64,000 bases of DNA from the NCBI GenBank assembly GCA_003212315.1, contig QCQB01000004.1, positions 1 to 64,000 on the forward strand. Reading direction: 5' to 3'. Position numbers and translations under genes: made by a program. This document shows, one piece after another, positions 16,962-25,811 of the stretch (positions are counted from its first letter, which is position 1; the number at the start of each line of letters is the position of its first letter). The DNA is from SAR116 cluster bacterium AG-447-C21 (lineage in GTDB: Bacteria; Pseudomonadota; Alphaproteobacteria; Thalassobaculales; Thalassobaculaceae). Under the pieces are notes generated by a model that did not search any database, was not told the origin of the DNA, and worked only from the letters and a program-made list of their open reading frames with translations.

Positions 16962-18862
16962 TATGATTTCCTCAAGAAAAATCGTCTCTCTCTTTGGGTC
17001 CGCACAAATATTAGGATAATTACAAGCAGTCCTATCAAACCCGGCATAACCCAAATATTAATTGTCGATAAAAGTGACTTAAGCCCTTCTATGTCTTCTC
17101 GCAGTGAGAATTGTACGTTTCGTAGTTCTGTCCTTAGGGTGAACATTTCATCTCTTGCCTGATCTATTTCTTGCTGCTGTCTTTTGGTAAAAGTAACCCC
17201 TTTTTTGAGTTCTGTTTTTTGTATCTTTGCGATAATCGCCTCATTCTTCTTTATCTGGAAAATCAACGCTCGTTCCTTTGAGCGATAATTTTTTTCGGCT
17301 TCACTTTCCATATTATCGATAATATCAAAACGCCTTTTTGAAATACCGCGTCCACGAAGGCCCATCATCGCGCTGGAGCCAGTTAGATAATCTAAGGCGT
17401 TCAGAACTAAGTCGCCATTATTTGAAAATGGCACCTTCAATTCTTGACCTCCAATATTACTAGTCTCAATCCAGGTTGGATCGCTCAAAAAGTCAGAGTC
17501 AGCAACAATAATTATAGCTGCTGATTTTGCACTTTTTCCCGCGTGTTTATCTGTCGCATCCATATTAATTAAACTTTTGGGCGCACCTTTTACAAAAGCA
17601 GTATTAAACGCTCCCTCCACTCTTCCAACCAAGGTAAATTTCTGTCCTCGAGATTTTAATTCGGATAAGATTTTCGTTGGATCAGGAGCGTACTCTACCT
17701 GCGATACGTCTATGATACCTGCTTTTTTGCTGCTCCAAACCAAAGGCTCTATATTTACGCGCGAATTCTTAAGATTTTTGATATAGCCGGCAGTCCTGAA
17801 ACTCAAATTAGTCAGATTGCTGGTCACAATATCGTTTTGTGAAAAATTATCTTTTCTTACATCAAACCACGCTGGATATTCCGTCGCCAATATACGGTTA
17901 TCCTTTGTCATTTGAACTTTCAAGGCTCCCTCTAAATCGCCAATCACATGGCGTTCAACTATTTCCACTCCCCAAGATTTTAATAGTGGTTTCATCGTCT
18001 CTATGCTGGTCTTTCGAGGCGGCTGTGGCCCGTTACCACTCGAAACGTTCATGGCCTCAGCAAAAGGATCGATGAATGCTAATATTCGGCCACCACGCAT
18101 CACAAATTGGTCTATAGCATAAAGAGTTGTCTCATCGATTTCGCTAGGTTCAGCCAATAGAAGTACGTCGATTTCATCACTGAATTCGCCAATTGTACCG
18201 AATAAAGTTTGAGTTTCAAAAAACCGTTCGATAGCGTCAATTATCGTCCATGGCTGTATTCTCTGGGTTTTATCGCCATTCAGGGGCAAGTCACCATAGA
18301 TCGCCACGGTTCGTTTTTTCGCATTTGACAGATCATAAATTAGTCTAGTTAGATCATATTCGAGGAACGCCTCACGCTCTGGTCCAAAATGTGATATTGC
18401 ATAACGGCCATTTGTACTATTTCGGCCCGCTAACCCCAAAAAAATCTCGCTGCCATCAGTCACATTGGGGACACTTTGCACACCATCAGAAACTGCTAAA
18501 TCTTCTTGTACTGAGAATCTTCGCGGGTTCAAGGATTCAACAACAATTAACCCACCTGAATTTTCGGTGTACACTTTTAATAGATCGTTTATTCTTTTCT
18601 TTAGACTAACGTAATCTGGCCCCATGTCCTCTAGTCGTTCACTCGCATAAAACCTCAATTTTATCGGTTCTTTTATTCCTTTTAAAACATCATTCGTGGC
18701 ATCGGAGATCGTATAAATTTTGTCTGCAGTCAAGTCTATCCTGCTATTAGTAAAATTATAGTCAATCCAAATGTTGACACAGATAAAACAGATGAAATAA
18801 AGGATCATGCTGCACCAGCATTCACGAGCATGCCTTACTATTAGGGGATTGCGCATCAGCAC
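16961..18862 (-). CDS. GldG-like ABC transporter auxiliary protein
   Basis: A 633-residue protein of the GldG/DUF7088 family. One N-terminal membrane helix (about 17-37) is followed by the signature IDLTADKIYTISDAT, an IFT52/GATase-like alpha/beta domain with DVLLLAEPSEIDE and GGRILAFIDPF, a charged coiled-coil (about 525-600) and one C-terminal membrane helix (about 603-625) with a basic tail. It is thought to form the non-ATPase auxiliary part of an ABC exporter. GTG 18862 is preferred over ATG 18856 because AAGG sits 7 bases upstream. It follows the permease stop by 2 bases. Despite the name, gliding is not implied; the transported substrate is unknown. Confidence 0.8.
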   Translation of the reverse strand: MLMRNPLIVRHARECWCSMILYFICFICVNIWIDYNFTNSRIDLTADKIYTISDATNDVLKGIKEPIKLRFYASERLEDMGPDYVSLKKRINDLLKVYTENSGGLIVVESLNPRRFSVQEDLAVSDGVQSVPNVTDGSEIFLGLAGRNSTNGRYAISHFGPEREAFLEYDLTRLIYDLSNAKKRTVAIYGDLPLNGDKTQRIQPWTIIDAIERFFETQTLFGTIGEFSDEIDVLLLAEPSEIDETTLYAIDQFVMRGGRILAFIDPFAEAMNVSSGNGPQPPRKTSIETMKPLLKSWGVEIVERHVIGDLEGALKVQMTKDNRILATEYPAWFDVRKDNFSQNDIVTSNLTNLSFRTAGYIKNLKNSRVNIEPLVWSSKKAGIIDVSQVEYAPDPTKILSELKSRGQKFTLVGRVEGAFNTAFVKGAPKSLINMDATDKHAGKSAKSAAIIIVADSDFLSDPTWIETSNIGGQELKVPFSNNGDLVLNALDYLTGSSAMMGLRGRGISKRRFDIIDNMESEAEKNYRSKERALIFQIKKNEAIIAKIQKTELKKGVTFTKRQQQEIDQARDEMFTLRTELRNVQFSLREDIEGLKSLLSTINIWVMPGLIGLLVIILIFVRTQRERRFFLRKS

Positions 18863-18864
18863 AT

Positions 18865-19605
18865 TTAGGCCTTTTTAAGTTCTATAATTTTTATATTCAC
18901 GAGGACAGCCGTAGTTATTAATAAGAAAAAATAGGTTAGACTACGAATATCAATCACTCCTGAAGAAATAGAATTAAAGTTTTTCATGATACTTAGATTT
19001 CCAATTGTATTAATAACCCAAAAAGGAGCCCATCCATTAAAAGCCGACTGAATGATATCGACACCCGTCATCATGAAAAAAAAGCAAATTGTTACCCCCG
19101 TAATAAAGGCTATTACTTGATTATTTGTCAAAGCAGAAGCACATGAACTCAGGGACAAAAAGCTACCTGCCATCATCCAACTGGCAAAGTAACTGGATAT
19201 TATAATTCCGTTATCTGGATTTCCTAGATAGTTCACAGTCATCCATAATGGAAAAGAGAGTGCCAATACTCCCCCAGAAAAAACCCAAGCCGCTAGGAAT
19301 TTTCCAATTACTGCCTCACCTACCGATATGGGTAACGTTACTAATAATTCCAGCGTTCCTATTTTCTGCTCTTCCGCCCATAGTCGCATTGCTATTGCCG
19401 GCATTAACAGTAAATAAAGCCATGGATGATATTGAAAAAATGATTCTAAATCTGCTATTCCACGATCAAAAAAATTACCAAAATGAAAACTTAAACCAGT
19501 TGATATAGCCAAAAAAATTGATGCAAAAATATATCCAATTGGCGTCGACAGATAACTTTTGATTTCTCGTTGTGCAATTATTTTTATATTACGAATACCG
19601 AACAC
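18865..19605 (-). CDS. ABC-2 type permease, GldF-like
   Basis: A 246-residue integral membrane protein with six predicted helices, opening with IAQREIKSYLSTPIGYIF and carrying LWAEEQKIGTLELLVTLP, the conserved coupling segment of ABC-2 permeases of the GldF/NosY type. The GTG start with AGGGG immediately upstream is unusual in its close spacing, but no better start preserves the N-terminal amphipathic helix. It heads a three-gene unit with the GldG-like and DUF4340 genes. The ATP-binding subunit normally encoded just upstream is absent: the next features upstream are a terminator and tRNA-Ala. Confidence 0.82.
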   Translation of the reverse strand: MFGIRNIKIIAQREIKSYLSTPIGYIFASIFLAISTGLSFHFGNFFDRGIADLESFFQYHPWLYLLLMPAIAMRLWAEEQKIGTLELLVTLPISVGEAVIGKFLAAWVFSGGVLALSFPLWMTVNYLGNPDNGIIISSYFASWMMAGSFLSLSSCASALTNNQVIAFITGVTICFFFMMTGVDIIQSAFNGWAPFWVINTIGNLSIMKNFNSISSGVIDIRSLTYFFLLITTAVLVNIKIIELKKA

Positions 19606-19730
19606 CCCTATTTACCATTATTTAAGAACCAAAATAACGCCCCCGAAACAATAGTTGGATCTTTCTCCAGGTTAGCTTGCGATAACACGTAATTTTAGCA
19701 TATACTTTCAAGTCTATCATTTACAAAAAA

Positions 19731-19752
19731 AGCCCCCAGACAATTGGGGGCT
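19731..19752 (-). terminator. Rho-independent terminator after tRNA-Ala
   Basis: Perfect 7-bp inverted repeat AGCCCCC/GGGGGCT with an 8-base loop. Read on the minus strand it is followed by a run of T (19725-19730), so it ends the TIGR02300/tRNA-Ala transcript. A shorter T run on the other side allows weak bidirectional action, though no plus-strand gene enters here. Confidence 0.88.
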
Positions 19753-19756
19753 TTTA

Positions 19757-19832
<76 letters not shown>

Positions 19833-19837
19833 TTTTT

Positions 19838-20254
19838 TTATTCCTCAAGTTTTAAAATATCTTCTTCAACTTCCAAATTGTCTTCTAACTCTTCTCCATC
19901 ATCTAAAATTTCTTCATTATCCAAAATATCTTCGTCATCAGGAACGACTGCAACCTCATCGTCACCATCAACTTCGACGTCAGGAAGGATATCACCAACG
20001 TCATCCTCTTCATCGCCCTCTATTGTTGTTTCAACCTCATCAATATCGGCTGGATTATCTGTTTCTTCGTTATCAGATGGTTGGTTTTCCTTATTATCAG
20101 GAACTAAAGGCCTTGTTCTTCTGCTTTTCAGGATAGCCTCTGGGTCAAACTCCGCTCCACACTTTGGGCAAATGATTGGATCTTTGTTTAAATCATAGTA
20201 AAGCGCACCGCAGCCCTGGCATATTCGCTTTATCCCCCGCTCTATTTTGGCCAA
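19838..20254 (-). CDS. TIGR02300 family protein (FYDLN acid), zinc ribbon plus acidic tail
   Basis: Conserved alphaproteobacterial protein of unknown function, 138 residues. The N-terminal 45 residues hold a CxxC...CxxC zinc ribbon (CQGCG at about 13-17 and CPKCG at about 29-33) with the family motif LYYDLNKDPIICP between the two halves. From about residue 55 to the end it is almost entirely Asp/Glu plus small residues, giving a strongly negative tail with repeated DDE and EE blocks. It is next to aroA on the opposite strand, the usual arrangement. A role in nucleic-acid or ribosome contacts is only a guess. Confidence 0.88.
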   Translation of the reverse strand: MAKIERGIKRICQGCGALYYDLNKDPIICPKCGAEFDPEAILKSRRTRPLVPDNKENQPSDNEETDNPADIDEVETTIEGDEEDDVGDILPDVEVDGDDEVAVVPDDEDILDNEEILDDGEELEDNLEVEEDILKLEE

Positions 20255-20496
20255 TTCAAACCCTCCACGAAACTTATCCCTAACACATTATTTGGCGGGG
20301 AAATATCCATTATCTAGCTAAATGTCAAAGATTAAATCATCTTTAACCTATTTTAAAGCACTAATCAGAAGGATTTCACCAGACTTTTCACAAATTTTAT
20401 GATACAGAGCGTTAATCATTTATTATTTTGCGTTCTGCAATTTACAACTTAAAAACTTGTCTGATGGCAAGTTTTAAAATATTTGAGAATGTCTGC

Positions 20497-21834
20497 ATGT
20501 TTAATCTTAAAGCTCACAATTCATCGTCTTTAAATGGCAGTATTAATGTACCTGGAGACAAATCGATATCTCATAGGTCGGTTATATTAGGGGGATTAGC
20601 CGTAGGTGAAACCATTGTGAATGGGCTTCTAGAAAGCGAAGACGTGTTACATACCATCGCTGCAATGCGCGAATTTGGGGTGATTGTAAAAAAATTAGAT
20701 GAACAACAATGGAGTATTTATGGTAGAGGCGTTGGAGGATTCGATGAACCCAAAAATGCTCTTTATCTGGGTAACTCCGGAACCGGTGTAAGGCTTCTGC
20801 TAGGCCTTGCGGCTGGCAACCCTATCAACGCTTTTTTCATTGGAGACAATTCACTTTCCAAACGCCCAATGCGTCGTGTTACTGCTCCACTAGAGATTAT
20901 GGGAGCAAGATTCGTTAATAGATCCGACGGTTGTCTGCCGATAGTTTGCAGTGGTCCAAAACATCTTTTACCTATTCAATATGAATTGCCGGTGGCTTCA
21001 GCGCAGGTTAAATCTGCGATATTACTTGCTGCTTTGGGAGCAGCCGGGAAAACGATAATCCTAGAGCCAGAACCCACACGAGATCATACGGAAATCATGC
21101 TTAACCAATTTGGAGCACAAATAAATATCAAACCGTTTAATAAAGACGGAAGGGAAATTTCAATAATAGGCCAACCGGAACTCCAAGCAAAAACAATCCA
21201 GGTCCCCGCTGATCCATCATCTGCAGCTTTCCCAGCCGTAGCAGCATTAATTACTAGAGGTTCTCATATCAAATTGAAGAATGTATGTGCCAACTCACTG
21301 AGATTTGGACTTTTTGAAATTTTGATTAAAATGGGAGCGAATATCAAAATAGATTACTGTGACAATACCGAGGGCGAAAAAATAGCTCATCTCGAAGTAA
21401 AGTCGAGCTCACTTAAAGGAATTAAAGTCCCTGCAGAAATTGCTCCTCGTATGATAGATGAATATCCAATTCTCGCAGTAGCCGCGGCGTTCGCTGAAGG
21501 GACAACAATTATGCTCGGCCTAAAAGAATTACGTGTCAAAGAGAGTGATCGTTTAAGCGCCATAGCAAGGGGGTTAGTTGCGTGCGGTGTAAAGGTAGAG
21601 GAGACGATTGATAGTTTGACCGTCTACGGGAGAGGAGGTTTAGTAAAAGGAGGTGCATTTATTGAGGCCAATATGGATCATCGAATCGCGATGTCATTTT
21701 TAGTGCTTGGAATGGCTACTGAAAAGCCAATTGAAATCGACGATTCCACAACAATTCAGACCAGCTTCCCTAATTTTTGCGAACTAATGACACAAATAGG
21801 TTGTAAACTAACAACGCCTAGCTCCATCAAATAA
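20497..21834 (+). CDS. aroA: 3-phosphoshikimate 1-carboxyvinyltransferase (EPSP synthase)
   Basis: Sixth step of the shikimate pathway: joins phosphoenolpyruvate to shikimate-3-phosphate. The 445-residue protein contains GDKSISHR (about 20-27), LGNSGTGVRLLLG, the QVKSA segment and ELRVKESDR near the C-terminus. The NSGTG-x-R version and overall length suit the class II (alphaproteobacterial/CP4-like) enzyme. ATG 20497 gives the usual short N-terminus and has GAGA 9 bases upstream; ATG 20464 and TTG 20428 are in frame but have no ribosome site. It is followed by cmk after 12 bases and likely starts the aroA-cmk transcript. Confidence 0.93.
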   Translation: MFNLKAHNSSSLNGSINVPGDKSISHRSVILGGLAVGETIVNGLLESEDVLHTIAAMREFGVIVKKLDEQQWSIYGRGVGGFDEPKNALYLGNSGTGVRLLLGLAAGNPINAFFIGDNSLSKRPMRRVTAPLEIMGARFVNRSDGCLPIVCSGPKHLLPIQYELPVASAQVKSAILLAALGAAGKTIILEPEPTRDHTEIMLNQFGAQINIKPFNKDGREISIIGQPELQAKTIQVPADPSSAAFPAVAALITRGSHIKLKNVCANSLRFGLFEILIKMGANIKIDYCDNTEGEKIAHLEVKSSSLKGIKVPAEIAPRMIDEYPILAVAAAFAEGTTIMLGLKELRVKESDRLSAIARGLVACGVKVEETIDSLTVYGRGGLVKGGAFIEANMDHRIAMSFLVLGMATEKPIEIDDSTTIQTSFPNFCELMTQIGCKLTTPSSIK

Positions 21835-21846
21835 GGACTCAGGTGA

Positions 21847-22497
21847 ATGATTGTTGCAGTAGACGGAACCTCGGCATCTGGGAAAGGAACGTTGGCAGCA
21901 AAATTAGCACAGCACTTTAACCTAGAACCACTCGATACAGGGTTACTGTATAGGGCAGTGGCACTATCAATAATCACAGCTGGAGACAATTTAGAAGACG
22001 AGGAAAAAGCCGCAAATCATGCTGCTTCTCTCGATTATAAGTCTATGGATTCACCAAGGCTCCGCAACTCTGACATTGGAGTTGCTTCTTCAAAAATAGC
22101 AGCTATGAAAGCTGTTCGCCTAATATTACTAGACTTTCAACAGAAATTTGCGAAAAACCCGCCTAACGGAAGATCTGGGACAATTTTGGATGGCCGCGAT
22201 ATTGCTACCGTGGTTTGCCCGGAGGCTGATTCCAAAATTTTTGTAACAGCAAATATCGAGATCAGGGCAAAAAGACGTTGGAAACAGTTGATCCTAAGCG
22301 ACGAACCCGCTATATATGCGCGTGTCTTAGAGGATTTGCGGGAACGTGACACTCGCGACTCTACAAGACAAAACGCTCCATTGCGGAAAGACAGTGACGC
22401 TATCACAATAGATACGTCTCATCTTGATGCGGAGCAAACATTCGAAATGGCGCGAAAGTACATAGCGTCGAGAGATTTAAACCGTCAGCGTGGTTAA
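21847..22497 (+). CDS. cmk: Cytidylate kinase
   Basis: Phosphorylates CMP and dCMP with ATP. The 216-residue protein starts MIVAVDGTSASGKGT, with the Walker A loop at residues 7-15, then LDTGLLYRAVAL (the CMP-binding region), LDGRDIATVV and the lid segment RERDTRDSTRQ characteristic of Cmk. The gene lies between aroA and rpsA, the classical order. ATG 21847 is preceded by AGGACTCAGGTGA, which serves as ribosome site. Confidence 0.94.
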   Translation: MIVAVDGTSASGKGTLAAKLAQHFNLEPLDTGLLYRAVALSIITAGDNLEDEEKAANHAASLDYKSMDSPRLRNSDIGVASSKIAAMKAVRLILLDFQQKFAKNPPNGRSGTILDGRDIATVVCPEADSKIFVTANIEIRAKRRWKQLILSDEPAIYARVLEDLRERDTRDSTRQNAPLRKDSDAITIDTSHLDAEQTFEMARKYIASRDLNRQRG

Positions 22498-22551
22498 CTG
22501 CGCTGGCACGTGCAACCTAACTGTGATCAACCGAATATCTAAGCGATTATT

Positions 22552-22579
22552 TTGAAGTTCGTTTTTAACTTGGGATAAA
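22552..22579 (+). promoter_or_regulatory. Possible promoter for rpsA
   Basis: TTGAAG (22552-22557) and GATAAA (22574-22579) are separated by 16 bases in the 164-base gap upstream of rpsA; each matches the sigma-70 consensus at four of six positions. rpsA commonly has its own promoter, which is the only other support. Confidence 0.25.
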
Positions 22580-22661
22580 CAGGCGATATACAAAAAGATC
22601 ACCTAACCGGCGACATCGCAATATTTATTTATTGTAGGATAAAGCCGTCCTAGGAGTTTCC

Positions 22662-24380
22662 ATGACTGAAGTAGCTGCGGCTGGTACCGATTTGGATGAA
22701 TTTGAAGAATTATTAGGCGAATCATTTGGAAATGACATCAGCATTGAAGGTAGTGTTGTAAAAGGCACAATAATTTCCCTGGAAGGGGATACCGCATTAA
22801 TTGACGTAGGGCTTAAATCGGAAGGCCGAGTTCCTTTGAGGGAATTCACATCTCCAGGGCAAGAACATGGTTTAAAGCCAGGAGATCTCGTTGAAGTATA
22901 TGTTGAACGCATGGAGGACCGTAATGGAGATGCCATGCTCAGCCGCGAGAAAGCTAGACGCGAAGAGGCATGGGTTGTGCTAGAAACGGCATTTGAAAAG
23001 CAGGAAAGGGTTGATGGCACGATATTTGGCAGGGTTAAAGGCGGATTTACTGTGGATCTAGCAGGAGCGACGGCCTTCCTTCCAGGTAGTCAGGTAGATA
23101 TTAGACCGGTTAGAGACATAGCTCCCTTATTAGGAACTCCACAACCGTTTCTAATTCTTAAAATGGATAGAAGAAGAGGTAATATAGTTGTTTCGAGGCG
23201 TGCGGTACTAGAAGAAAGCCGAGCCGAAGCAAGAACTGAATTGGTTGCCAATCTCAAAGAAGGGCAGACACTTCAAGGTGTTGTAAAAAATATTACCGAC
23301 TATGGTGCATTCGTTGATCTTGGCGGCGTTGATGGTTTATTACATGTTACAGATATAGCTTGGCGCCGGATCAATCACCCGTCCGAAGCCTTAACGATTG
23401 GGCAAACGGTTGACGTACAAGTAATCCGCTTTAATGCAGAAACCCAAAGAATATCTCTTGGAATGAAACAATTAGAGTCGGATCCATGGGAGGGAGTTGA
23501 TACTAAATTTCCGATTGAATCCAAATTTAATGGACGCGTCACTAATATAACAGATTATGGGGCATTTGTTGAATTAGAACCCGGAATAGAAGGCTTGGTT
23601 CATGTATCCGAAATGAGTTGGACGAAAAAGAACGTACACCCCGGAAAAATTGTATCTACTAGCCAAGAAGTTGAAATAGTAGTTCTAGATGTTGATGCAT
23701 CTAAGAGAAGAATATCATTAGGTTTGAAACAATGCCTTGCTAACCCATGGGATGAATTCCTAGCACAACACCCAGTAGGATCAGAAATAGAAGGGGAAAT
23801 CAAAAATATCACAGAATTTGGTCTCTTCATTGGTCTTGATGGTGAAATAGACGGAATGGCTCATTTTTCTGATCTCGATTGGGAAAAGCCCGGAGAAGAA
23901 GCAATTACCAATTATAATAAGGGCGATGTAATAAGAGCCAAAGTGTTAGATATAGATCCAGAAAAGGAACGTATTTCCTTGGGCATAAAACAACTAACCG
24001 AAGACCCATTTACCAGTGGAGCAGCTGCTATTCGTAAAGGTATCATTCTAACAACTACGGTTACAAAGCTTTTAGATACTGGAATAGAAGTAACAGTGGC
24101 AGATGGAATGGCGGGATTTATTAGGAAATCTGAACTTTCAAGAGATAGGTCCGAACAACGTTCCGATCGGTTTGCTGTTGGAGAGAAAGTCGACGCGAAA
24201 GTGACGCAAATAGATCAAAAAAATCGCAAAGTCACTCTGTCTATCAAAGCACGAGAGGTAGAAGAAGAAAAGAAAGCTATGCAGGAATACGGATCGTCGG
24301 ACAGCGGCGCGAGCTTGGGAGATATCCTTGGGGCAGCATTAAGAGAGCGAGATGGATCCGATAAACCTGAAGATAACTAA
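22662..24380 (+). CDS. rpsA: 30S ribosomal protein S1
   Basis: Ribosome-bound RNA-binding protein needed to initiate translation on structured or weak-SD messages. The 572-residue protein has six S1 OB-fold repeats, at about 28-100, 112-180, 198-268, 283-355, 370-442 and 455-525; repeats 3 to 5 share the NITDYGAFV or NITEFGLFI signature. The C-terminus is acidic and disordered, as in alphaproteobacterial S1. AGGAG sits 6 bases before ATG 22662. It is followed by ihfB, the conserved cmk-rpsA-ihfB arrangement. Confidence 0.96.
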   Translation: MTEVAAAGTDLDEFEELLGESFGNDISIEGSVVKGTIISLEGDTALIDVGLKSEGRVPLREFTSPGQEHGLKPGDLVEVYVERMEDRNGDAMLSREKARREEAWVVLETAFEKQERVDGTIFGRVKGGFTVDLAGATAFLPGSQVDIRPVRDIAPLLGTPQPFLILKMDRRRGNIVVSRRAVLEESRAEARTELVANLKEGQTLQGVVKNITDYGAFVDLGGVDGLLHVTDIAWRRINHPSEALTIGQTVDVQVIRFNAETQRISLGMKQLESDPWEGVDTKFPIESKFNGRVTNITDYGAFVELEPGIEGLVHVSEMSWTKKNVHPGKIVSTSQEVEIVVLDVDASKRRISLGLKQCLANPWDEFLAQHPVGSEIEGEIKNITEFGLFIGLDGEIDGMAHFSDLDWEKPGEEAITNYNKGDVIRAKVLDIDPEKERISLGIKQLTEDPFTSGAAAIRKGIILTTTVTKLLDTGIEVTVADGMAGFIRKSELSRDRSEQRSDRFAVGEKVDAKVTQIDQKNRKVTLSIKAREVEEEKKAMQEYGSSDSGASLGDILGAALRERDGSDKPEDN

Positions 24381-24517
24381 TCTCATAATGCCTCCCGCGA
24401 ATACGATCTTCCAAAACTTGACTGGATATTCCTAGACTGGCATCCTAACAATGAAGAGCTGATTAGGAATTAGAATACATCTTATGTTTAAGTCTTGAGT
24501 GGGCGAGGTGAGGATAG

Positions 24518-24796
24518 ATGACTAAGTCAGAGTTAATTTTGAAACTAGCAGAGGCCAATCCCCATCTATATCAAAGGGATATAGAGACACTTGTGGCAAC
24601 TGTTTTTGAAGAAATAGCCCATGCTTTGGAGAGTGGAAACAGGGTTGAATTAAGAGGTTTTGGAGCATTCTCCACTAAACAACGTGAAGCACGAACGGGT
24701 AGAAATCCTCGGACCGGTGACTCTGTTATGGTTATCGAAAAAAGCATTCCTTTTTTTAAAGCAGGGAAGCAGCTTCGTGAGCGCCTGAATACATAG
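24518..24796 (+). CDS. ihfB: Integration host factor subunit beta
   Basis: Small DNA-bending HU-family protein that forms the IHF heterodimer with IhfA. The 92-residue sequence includes the conserved [10 protein letters not shown] turn (about 46-55) and the beta-arm motif with [11 protein letters not shown] (about 64-74), whose Pro intercalates in the DNA minor groove; the C-terminal helix [12 protein letters not shown] is typical. The gene is 137 bases after rpsA, with GAGGTGAGGA just upstream of the ATG. IhfB rather than HU is supported by the [12 protein letters not shown] start and the gene position. Confidence 0.93.
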   Translation: MTKSELILKLAEANPHLYQRDIETLVATVFEEIAHALESGNRVELRGFGAFSTKQREARTGRNPRTGDSVMVIEKSIPFFKAGKQLRERLNT

Positions 24797-24872
24797 AGAA
24801 AACGAGGGAATTAGTATTTACCGTGCCCCAATTGGCAGTTGCTTAACAATAAGGATTGTTGGGGAGATATGA

Positions 24873-25508
24873 GTGTCAGTAACCTATATACCGAAACATT
24901 TTGAGTTCCATGGCTTAAAAGAAAAACACGACTTTATCGATACATATAACTTTGGTCAGCTTATATGCACCAATGGGGACAATTTAAATATTGCCTTCCT
25001 CCCATTTTCACTAAACCGCACTAACTTTCCCCTGGGCTCTTTGCAGTGCCACGTGGCAAGAAATAATTCGATTTGGCGAGATATAAAAAAAGGCCGAATG
25101 ACAGCTATCTTTTCGGGACCGCATGCTTATATTTCACCACGTTGGTATTCAAGTTCAGATCAAGTTCCGACATGGAATTATTCTGCCGTTTTTGCTGAAG
25201 GGCGAGCCGCACTGTTAAATGACGATCAACTCATCCGGCTTCTAAAAACATTAACCGATCGCGAAGAAAATAGGACAAGGAATAAGTCTAAATGGTCAAC
25301 TAAAGAAGTTGGAACTCCTAAATACCGTTCTATGATGAAGGCGATCGTAGGCATAGAGTTACAAATAGAAAAAATTTATGGCAAATTAAAAATGTCGCAA
25401 AACCGTTCTCCTAAAGATCGCGTTGGCGCCATTAACGGGCTCAGGAAAAGTGCGTCTGAAAATCATGTTGCTGTTGCGAAAATGATCAAAGAAATAAATG
25501 AAGAATAA
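24873..25508 (+). CDS. PaiB-like FMN-binding protein
   Basis: A 211-residue split-barrel flavin-binding protein of the PaiB family (annotated as FMN-binding negative transcriptional regulator). Diagnostic segments are the start YIPKHFEF, CHVARNNSIW, IFSGPHAYISPRWY, VPTWNYSAVFAEG and the C-terminal GIELQIEKIYGKLKMSQNR. It probably binds flavin, and a regulatory role has been described only for the Bacillus homologue. The start is GTG 24873 with GGGGAG 7 bases upstream; a nearby ATG at 24869 is out of frame. The 3' end overlaps lapA by 11 bases. Confidence 0.82.
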   Translation: MSVTYIPKHFEFHGLKEKHDFIDTYNFGQLICTNGDNLNIAFLPFSLNRTNFPLGSLQCHVARNNSIWRDIKKGRMTAIFSGPHAYISPRWYSSSDQVPTWNYSAVFAEGRAALLNDDQLIRLLKTLTDREENRTRNKSKWSTKEVGTPKYRSMMKAIVGIELQIEKIYGKLKMSQNRSPKDRVGAINGLRKSASENHVAVAKMIKEINEE

Positions 25509-25767
25509 TAGATTTTTTTTGGATAAACTTTTTAAATGGATACTTACTATTCCATTTATTATTTTTTTAATTATATTTTCAGTGTCTAATAAGCAGTCCC
25601 TCGAAATTTCTTTGTGGCCAATACCGTGGTCAATTGAAATCCCTGTTTATTTTTTTAGTTTAGGAATTTTGCTATCTGGATTCGTTTTTGGTTATATTAT
25701 AGGCTGGGGTCGCGCCGTATTAAAGTATTATAAAAAAACGAAAAAAGTCTCTGACTCTACTTATTAG
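25498..25767 (+). CDS. LapA/DUF1049 membrane protein
   Basis: An 89-residue protein with two membrane helices (about 14-32 and 48-72) and a charged C-terminus, matching the LapA (lipopolysaccharide assembly protein A, DUF1049) domain. The conserved SVSNKQSLEISLWPIPW loop between the helices corresponds to the family's N-x-x-x-V-x-h-x-h pattern. In alphaproteobacteria it commonly lies between ihfB and trpF, as here. LapA in Escherichia coli works with LapB in controlling LPS synthesis; the role in this lineage is inferred. ATG 25498 lies within the PaiB-like gene, implying coupling. Confidence 0.78.
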   Translation: MKNNRFFLDKLFKWILTIPFIIFLIIFSVSNKQSLEISLWPIPWSIEIPVYFFSLGILLSGFVFGYIIGWGRAVLKYYKKTKKVSDSTY

Positions 25768-25811
25768 AGATCTTAGAGTTAGTCGAAGTTTGCTTAGTTG
25801 GATAGACCTAC

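Noticed and set aside
19878-20198. Plus-strand Ser-rich open frame of about 106 residues
   Set aside because: It is the antisense of the Asp/Glu-rich tail of the TIGR02300 gene; GAT/GAA-type codons read backwards give Ser/Ile runs. No ribosome site.
20327-20344. AAAGAT/ATCTTT inverted repeat upstream of aroA
   Set aside because: Only six AT-rich pairs with a six-base loop and no T run; too weak to call a terminator or operator.
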